NCBI GenBank assembly: GCA_017538795.1 | Contig: JAFYIE010000018.1 | Coordinates: 1 to 64,000, forward strand | Direction: 5' to 3' | DNA: 64,000 nt | Source of the DNA: Bacteroidales bacterium | GTDB taxonomy: Bacteria; Bacteroidota; Bacteroidia; Bacteroidales; F082 | In this document: positions 58,668 to 64,000 of the stretch, piece after piece | How the letters are laid out: each line of letters begins with the position of its first letter | Position numbering within the stretch: the first letter of the stretch is position 1 | The notes under the pieces: model-generated | Databases searched by the model: none | What the model saw: the letters and a program-made list of their open reading frames with translations, nothing else | What the model was told of the DNA's origin: nothing | Translations under genes and position numbers: made by a program

Positions 58668-60002
58668 ATGACGAGTGTAAAAGTTGAATTAAACCACATC
58701 AAGGGTTTTATCTCTGAAAATCAATTAGATACATACAGAAAGAAGGTGGTCGATACTTTCAAGACCATCTATTCGCGCACAGGAGCGGGCAACGATTTCC
58801 TCGGATGGGTCAACCTGCCATCGAGTATCACACCGGCTTTTATCAAAGATGTGAAAGAAAAAGCCGAAGAGCTTCGTAAGAAATCAGAGGTGTTCGTTGT
58901 GGTCGGCATAGGTGGCTCATATCTTGGGGCACGCGCCGTTATCGAGGCTCTGTCGAATCATTTCGCGCAGCTTGTCGACACTGGAAATCCGAAAATTGTC
59001 TACGCAGGTCATAACATGAGCGAAGATTACATGTCGGATCTCATCAAACTCCTTGATAAAAAGGATTATTCAATGACTGTCATCTCGAAATCCGGAACTA
59101 CTACTGAACCAGCGGTGGCGTTCAGAATTTTGAAGAATCATATCGAGAAAAAATACGGCAAAGAAGAGGCCAAAACGCGTATCGTGGCCATCACCGATAA
59201 GGCAAAAGGCGCACTGAAGGTGTTGTCCGACAGCGAAGGCTACAAGACTTACGTGGTACCAGATGATGTCGGCGGTCGTTATTCTGTCTTGACACCAGTT
59301 GGCTTGCTTCCTATCGCAGTGGCTGGCGTTGATATTGAAAAATTAGTGGCCGGAGCGCAACAGATGGAGAAATATTGCCTCGAAAATCAGAACGAGAACA
59401 ACGTGGCTGCAAAATATGCTTTTGCTCGTCAGGCATTGTATCATGCCGGCAAGACTAACGAGATTTTGGTCAACTATGAGCCACGTCTCTGCTACTTCAG
59501 CGAGTGGTGGAAACAGCTCTATGGCGAGAGCGAAGGCAAGGACGGCAAAGGCACGTTCCCGGCAAGTGTGACGTTCACTACCGACCTGCACTCCATGGGA
59601 CAGTACATCCAAGAAGGTCTGCGTAACCTTATGGAAACCGTTATCAGCGTTGAGAATCCTGAAAACGAGGTGTGTATCCCTTCTGACGACGCTAACCTCG
59701 ATCAGATGAACTACATCGCGGGTCGCAGACTCAACGAGGTGAACCAGACGGCTGAGAAAGCTACGATTTTGGCCCACGTCGACGGCGGAGTGCCGAACAT
59801 CCGTATCGTGGTGCCTAGAGTTGATGCCAACGTCCTCGGACAGCTCATCTATTTCTTTGAAATAGGATGCGCGTTGAGCGGCTACATGCTCGAAGTGAAC
59901 CCGTTCAACCAACCCGGCGTGGAGGCATACAAAAAGAATATGTTCGCGCTTCTTGGTAAGCCGGGATATGAAGAATTACGTGAAAAATTGTTAAAACGAT
60001 AA
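58668..60002 (+). CDS. pgi: Glucose-6-phosphate isomerase
   Basis: The 444-residue protein is a Pgi of the short bacterial type: [41 protein letters not shown] (phosphate-binding), [22 protein letters not shown] and [18 protein letters not shown] carry the sugar-phosphate and catalytic residues. It interconverts glucose-6-phosphate and fructose-6-phosphate. It has its own promoter, and the U32 peptidase gene follows after 19 bases. Confidence 0.97.
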   Translation: MTSVKVELNHIKGFISENQLDTYRKKVVDTFKTIYSRTGAGNDFLGWVNLPSSITPAFIKDVKEKAEELRKKSEVFVVVGIGGSYLGARAVIEALSNHFAQLVDTGNPKIVYAGHNMSEDYMSDLIKLLDKKDYSMTVISKSGTTTEPAVAFRILKNHIEKKYGKEEAKTRIVAITDKAKGALKVLSDSEGYKTYVVPDDVGGRYSVLTPVGLLPIAVAGVDIEKLVAGAQQMEKYCLENQNENNVAAKYAFARQALYHAGKTNEILVNYEPRLCYFSEWWKQLYGESEGKDGKGTFPASVTFTTDLHSMGQYIQEGLRNLMETVISVENPENEVCIPSDDANLDQMNYIAGRRLNEVNQTAEKATILAHVDGGVPNIRIVVPRVDANVLGQLIYFFEIGCALSGYMLEVNPFNQPGVEAYKKNMFALLGKPGYEELREKLLKR

Positions 60003-60021
60003 CTGAACAATTGAATAACTG

Positions 60022-61275
60022 ATGTTTGACATTGAAATAATGGCGCCTGTGGGCTCGTACGAAGCCTTGGCAGCAGCGATACAAGCGGGAGCGGGAAGCG
60101 TGTACTTCGGCATTGGCAAGCTAAATATGCGGTCGAAGTCGACGAAAAACTTCACCCTCGACGACTTGCATACCATCTCTGAGACGTGTCACGAACATGG
60201 CGTGAAAAGCTATGTGACAGTGAACACCGTCGTTTTCGACGAGGAGATGGACGAGATGCATGCGCTGCTCGACGCCATCAAGGCCAACAACATCTCCGCC
60301 ATCATCGCCTCCGACCAGAGCGTGATTCAATATGCACGCAAGATTGGCGTGGAGGTGCACATGTCGACGCAGTGCAACATCACCAACATCGAGGCGGTGA
60401 AGTATTATTCGCAGTTTGCCGACGTGATGGTGACAGCGCGCGAGCTCAATATCAACCAGGTAAAACACATAACCGAAGAGATTGAACGTCAGCATATTAC
60501 AGGACCAAAAGGCGATCTTGTCAGAATAGAGGTGTTCTGTCACGGAGCGTTGTGCATGGCCGTTTCCGGCAAATGTTATCTAAGTTTGGATAACTTCGGC
60601 ACCAGCGCTAACCGTGGTGCCTGCGTGCAGCCGTGCCGCCGTGGTTACGAAGTCACCGACCGCGATAAAGAGATTACGTTAGCCATTGAGAATGAGTATA
60701 TTATGTCGCCGAAAGACCTCTGTACACTGCCATTTCTTGACAAAGTGCTCGCGGCTGGCGTGAAAGTGCTCAAAATCGAAGGCCGTGGCCGCTCGCCAGA
60801 GTACACTAAAGTTACAGTGGGTGTGTATCGTGAGGCCGTCGACGCTATCGCAGCAGGCACATTCAACGAAGAGAAAGTCGCCGCCTGGACCGAGCGCCTG
60901 CGGAGCGTTTACAACCGCGACTTCTGGGACGGATATTATCTTGGCCGTAGAATGGGTGAGTGGACGAAGAAATACGGCTCGCAAGCCACGAAGACGAAGC
61001 TTTTCGTTGGCACGATAACCAATTTCTTTGGAAAGATAAACGTGGCGGAAATCAGAATGGAAACGCACGACCTTAACGTTGGCGATGAAATCATGATAAT
61101 AGGCCCTACGACAGGCGTTTATGAAGACACAATAAAAGAGATAAGAGTCGACTTATTGCCTGTTAATCAGACTGTTAAAGGTGAACTTTGCTCGATTCCG
61201 GCACACGATATTGTGAGAAGAGGCGACAAGGTTTATAAAATTGTTGAAGCAACAGAAGACGATGCAACACTTTAA
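60022..61275 (+). CDS. U32 family peptidase (collagenase-like)
   Basis: The 417-residue protein belongs to peptidase family U32 (EIMAPVGSYEALAAAIQAGAGSVYFGIGKLNMRS, VHMSTQCNITN, FCHGALCMAVSGKCYLS, NRGACVQPCRRGY). The conserved cysteines and the C-terminal beta-barrel (FVGTITNFFGKINVAEIRME) are present. Relatives include the tRNA/rRNA hydroxylation proteins TrhP and RlhA and the poorly defined collagenase PrtC; an RNA-hydroxylation role is more likely than proteolysis. It overlaps the PHP gene by 14 bases. Confidence 0.9.
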   Translation: MFDIEIMAPVGSYEALAAAIQAGAGSVYFGIGKLNMRSKSTKNFTLDDLHTISETCHEHGVKSYVTVNTVVFDEEMDEMHALLDAIKANNISAIIASDQSVIQYARKIGVEVHMSTQCNITNIEAVKYYSQFADVMVTARELNINQVKHITEEIERQHITGPKGDLVRIEVFCHGALCMAVSGKCYLSLDNFGTSANRGACVQPCRRGYEVTDRDKEITLAIENEYIMSPKDLCTLPFLDKVLAAGVKVLKIEGRGRSPEYTKVTVGVYREAVDAIAAGTFNEEKVAAWTERLRSVYNRDFWDGYYLGRRMGEWTKKYGSQATKTKLFVGTITNFFGKINVAEIRMETHDLNVGDEIMIIGPTTGVYEDTIKEIRVDLLPVNQTVKGELCSIPAHDIVRRGDKVYKIVEATEDDATL

Positions 61276-62101
61276 TTTACATACACATAGCACTTTTTCA
61301 GATGGCAAGTCGCTGATGGAGGAAACCGTTGCGGAAGCCATTGCGCAAGGCATGCATACTCTCGGTTTTTCCGACCACTCAAGCGTGCCGTTCGAGAGCC
61401 GCGTATCCATCCCGATGGATAAAAACGAAGAGTATGTTAAAAGTATTAAAGATCTGAAAATCAAATACTCTGGCAAGATCGACATCCTCGCTTCCATGGA
61501 AATGGAGTTCATTCCTGGCATTGTGGTCGATTTTCAGAAAACCAAGAAAGATTATCAGCTTGATTACCTCATTGGTTCGGTTCATCTTGTTGGCAAAAGT
61601 CCTGATACTCTGTGGTTTATCGACGGAAAAAGCGTCGAGCCTTACGACGAAGGTCTGAAAAAATACTTCGGCGGTGACATCCGTAAAGGCGTCCGCGCTT
61701 ATTTCGATCAGGAAAACGAGATGATTGAAACCGAAAAGTTCGACATCATCGGGCATTTCGACAAGGTGAAGATGAATGCGCGCGGCCGTTATTTCCAGGA
61801 GGATGAAAAATGGTACCGCGATATGGTTCTCGAGACCCTCGACTTGATAAAACAGCATGATTTGATTGTCGAAATCAACACTCGCGGCTTGTACAAGCAG
61901 CGTTACAACGGTTTTTACCCTTCGGAATGGCTGTTGCCTCGCATGAAAGAGTTCAATATTCCGGTGGTTATCAGTTCCGACGCACATCAATATTGGGAAT
62001 TGACATATTTCTTCAAAGAAGCGGAAGAAGCGCTGAAAGCCGCAGGATATAAGGAAACATGGTGTTTTAAAGGTGGAAAATGGAGCTCTGAACCGTTATA
62101 A
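61262..62101 (+). CDS. PHP-domain phosphatase (histidinol-phosphatase-like)
   Basis: The 279-residue protein has the PHP metal motifs: FNLHTHSTFSDGKS, GFSDHSSVPF, IGSVHLV, IGHFDKVK and SSDAHQYWEL. It resembles HisJ-type histidinol-phosphate phosphatases but no other histidine gene is nearby, so its substrate is not certain. The start at 61262 puts the first metal ligands in place; the longer frame (61241) lies inside the upstream gene. A REP-like repeat follows. Confidence 0.88.
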   Translation: MQHFNLHTHSTFSDGKSLMEETVAEAIAQGMHTLGFSDHSSVPFESRVSIPMDKNEEYVKSIKDLKIKYSGKIDILASMEMEFIPGIVVDFQKTKKDYQLDYLIGSVHLVGKSPDTLWFIDGKSVEPYDEGLKKYFGGDIRKGVRAYFDQENEMIETEKFDIIGHFDKVKMNARGRYFQEDEKWYRDMVLETLDLIKQHDLIVEINTRGLYKQRYNGFYPSEWLLPRMKEFNIPVVISSDAHQYWELTYFFKEAEEALKAAGYKETWCFKGGKWSSEPL

Positions 62102-62104
62102 GAA

Positions 62105-62142
62105 CGTCATTTCGACTGAAGCGAAGCGGAATGGAGAAATCT
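62105..62142. repeat. REP-like palindromic repeat
   Basis: The sequence TCATTTCGACTGAAGCGAAG continues CGGAATGGAGAAATC, with ATTTC/GAAAT at the ends and GAAGC/GCTTC-type pairing in the centre. I recognise this phrase as a dispersed intergenic repeat of Bacteroidota; copy number cannot be checked here. It lies between the PHP gene and the S46 promoter. Confidence 0.55.
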
Positions 62143-62167
62143 TATGTTGATGAATTGAAATATATTA

Positions 62168-62175
62168 TATTTTTG
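62168..62175 (+). promoter_or_regulatory. -7 element of the S46 peptidase gene
   Basis: TATTTTTG matches TAnnTTTG and lies 23 bases before the ATG at 62198. Confidence 0.55.
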
Positions 62176-62197
62176 TAACAAATTAAATCATAATAAA

Positions 62198-64000
62198 ATG
62201 AAAAAATTATTCTTAGCTATCACATTGATTATCAGTGTTTTGTGTGCCAAGGCAGACGAAGGGATGTGGCTTCCTTACAGATTGAGCGACAAGAGCCTTT
62301 ACGAGATGCAGCAGCTTGGATGCAAGCTTACAGCCGAACAGATTTTCAACCTCAACCAGCCGAGCCTCAAGGACGCCATCGTGCAATTTGGCGGCGGCTG
62401 CACAGGCGAGCTCATCTCTCCGGAAGGTCTTTTGCTTACTAACCATCACTGTGGCTTGAGTTGGGTGCAGAAACACGCTACCGTTGAACACGACTATCTT
62501 AACGATGGCTTCTGGGCCTACAGCAAAGCCGAAGAGCTCCCGAATCCGGGCTTGACAGTGTCGTTCCTCGCAAACGTTGAAGATGTCACCGAACTTGTGC
62601 TCGAAGGCGTAACCGACGAGGAGACCCGCAGTAAAATCATTGCTGAAAACATTAAAAAGATAACAGAAGAACGTAAAGGTGACCGTGACGTCGAGATAGA
62701 AATAGTGGAGTTCTACTCTGGTAATCAATACATTATGTTTGAATACGATGTCTATAAAGACGTGCGCTTGGTGTGCTGCCCACCATGGGGCATCGGCAAA
62801 TACGGCGCCGACACCGACAACTGGACCTGGCCTCGCCACAAAGGCGACTTCAACATCTTCCGCGTGTATACCGACCGCGACGGAAAACCTGCAAAATACA
62901 GCGAAAACAACATCCCGATGCGCTCAAAACACTACCTCCCGATAAATATCAAAGGTGTGAAGGAAGGTGACTACGCCATGATTTTGGGTTATCCGGGTTC
63001 AACCGACAGATACTCAACATCTTACACTGTGAAAAACCTCATCGAATCAGATTGCCCGGCTATCATCAACTGCCGCACAACCAAACTCAACGAGTACCGC
63101 AAGCACATGGACGCCGACCAGGAAGTGTTCATCAAATACGCTTCAAAACAGGCTGGTGTTTCAAATTACTGGAAATATGCTATCGGACAGAAGAAACAGT
63201 TGGTTCGTAACCACGTGTATGATAAGCGTTTAGCTCAGGAACAGGCGTTCATGGAATGGGTTTTCGAAGATCCTTCACGTCAGATGGTTTATGGCAACAT
63301 TTTCGATGAAATCAAAGCGAAATGGAACGTCATGGACGACATCATGATGCCTATGACATATCTGCGCGAAGCCGGCTGGAACGGCGGTGAAGCGGTTGCT
63401 TTCTCACGTAGATTCATAAAAATCAACAAGTTAATCAACGAAAAAGGTTCTAAAGAAGAGATTGCTAAAATAGCGGAAAGTTTGAAGGCACAGGTTCCTA
63501 CTTTCTTCAAAGACTACGACAAAGCTCTCGACAAGGACGTGACGATAGCGTTGCTCAACCTTTTCTACAAAGATATCGACCGCTATGTGCCTTCAATGAT
63601 TGCTGAAATAGGCGACAAGAACGGCGGCGACTTCACCGAATGGGTCAACAAAGCATTCGAAAAGTCAATCTTCGTTGACCAGGCCAAACTCGAAAAATGG
63701 CTTGAAAAACCGAATAAACTCGACAAAGACCCTATCTTCGCTTTGACAAATAACATCATCGAAGAATATAACGACGTGATTATTCCGCTTTATCAGAAAG
63801 CAGCCCTTGCCGGAAACGCAGGTGAGCGTCTCTACATGAAAGGCCTCATGGAGATGCAGACCGAGCGCAACTTCTACCCGGATGCAAACTTCACAATGCG
63901 TCTTACCTACGGCACAGTGGAGGCTTACAAGGGTGCCGACGCCGTCAACTACAACTACTACACTACCATGGACGGTGTGATGTCGAAATACGTGCCAGGC
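62198..64000 (+). CDS. S46 family peptidase (DPP7/DPP11-like), partial at window end
   Basis: The first 601 codons of an S46 dipeptidyl-peptidase are in the window, with no stop before the edge. It has a signal peptide (MKKLFLAITLIISVLCAKA), then DEGMWLPYRL, the histidine of the catalytic triad in LLTNHHCGLS, and DTDNWTWPRHKGDFNIFRVY with the aspartate. The serine motif would lie about 50 residues beyond the end. These periplasmic enzymes remove dipeptides from oligopeptides in asaccharolytic or protein-using Bacteroidales. DPP7 versus DPP11 specificity depends on a residue beyond what is visible. Confidence 0.93.
   Translation, partial: MKKLFLAITLIISVLCAKADEGMWLPYRLSDKSLYEMQQLGCKLTAEQIFNLNQPSLKDAIVQFGGGCTGELISPEGLLLTNHHCGLSWVQKHATVEHDYLNDGFWAYSKAEELPNPGLTVSFLANVEDVTELVLEGVTDEETRSKIIAENIKKITEERKGDRDVEIEIVEFYSGNQYIMFEYDVYKDVRLVCCPPWGIGKYGADTDNWTWPRHKGDFNIFRVYTDRDGKPAKYSENNIPMRSKHYLPINIKGVKEGDYAMILGYPGSTDRYSTSYTVKNLIESDCPAIINCRTTKLNEYRKHMDADQEVFIKYASKQAGVSNYWKYAIGQKKQLVRNHVYDKRLAQEQAFMEWVFEDPSRQMVYGNIFDEIKAKWNVMDDIMMPMTYLREAGWNGGEAVAFSRRFIKINKLINEKGSKEEIAKIAESLKAQVPTFFKDYDKALDKDVTIALLNLFYKDIDRYVPSMIAEIGDKNGGDFTEWVNKAFEKSIFVDQAKLEKWLEKPNKLDKDPIFALTNNIIEEYNDVIIPLYQKAALAGNAGERLYMKGLMEMQTERNFYPDANFTMRLTYGTVEAYKGADAVNYNYYTTMDGVMSKYVPG

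Noticed and set aside
1-64000. rRNA or tRNA genes, complete insertion sequence transposases
   Set aside because: None seen on either strand; the only recombinase is the tyrosine integrase at 26395-27651.

Overview
The window comes from a member of the Bacteroidota, most probably the order Bacteroidales. The signs are promoters of the TTTG-N19-TAnnTTTG type in front of many genes, start codons with weak or no Shine-Dalgarno sequence, a complete type IX secretion (gliding) gene set (porP/sprF-like, gldK, gldL, gldM, gldN, plus a distant sprE/porW), a T9SS C-terminal sorting domain on a surface protein, an S46 peptidase and Bacteroides-type mobile-element replication genes. No rRNA, tRNA or CRISPR array was seen.

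Positions 1-12.6 kb are accessory and repeat-rich: two SMR transporter copies (one frameshifted) in direct orientation, a YciI-like remnant, a ClbS/DfsB-like protein, a large T9SS-exported modular protein, a TPR-transmembrane-LuxR regulator, a DUF5714 lipoprotein and a 925-residue envelope protein with 90-bp internal repeats. A 1.4-kb gene-free tract (9.7-11.1 kb) is full of hairpins and nested inverted repeats. A YhcG-type nuclease and a small hypothetical gene follow.

Positions 12.6-22.1 kb hold the most interesting unit: a tightly overlapping leftward operon of a DNA cytosine methyltransferase, a MutL/MORC-like GHKL ATPase, a Z1-type SF2 helicase, a PD-(D/E)XK protein, an AIPR-family protein and a Vsr endonuclease. 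This matches the restriction-modification-like systems predicted from genome context around prokaryotic MORC ATPases. I know of no described mechanism for this exact six-gene set. It sits downstream of an integrative-element core (22.3-28.2 kb): DUF3987/PriCT-2 protein, VirE_N-type protein, two small HTH proteins, an unknown protein, a tyrosine integrase and a zinc-finger/HTH protein. No relaxase is visible. The element abuts the dnaK terminator.

Positions 28.4-64 kb are mostly core genome: dnaK; panB; an RluA-type synthase; a BlaI/M56 signalling pair; rpmF with its DUF177 partner; an S41 protease, fabD, a BAX-inhibitor-1 protein and folE; a bactofilin behind sprE/porW; dnaX, an acyltransferase, an M23 peptidase and rseP; the porP-gldKLMN cluster; a DEAD-box helicase; a serine hydrolase; an atypical response regulator; a likely unannotated small RNA; pgi; a U32 peptidase; a PHP phosphatase; and the start of an S46 dipeptidyl-peptidase that runs off the end. 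Short 'TTAGAAGTTAG' repeats recur at three core-genome junctions and form strong hairpins at two of them.
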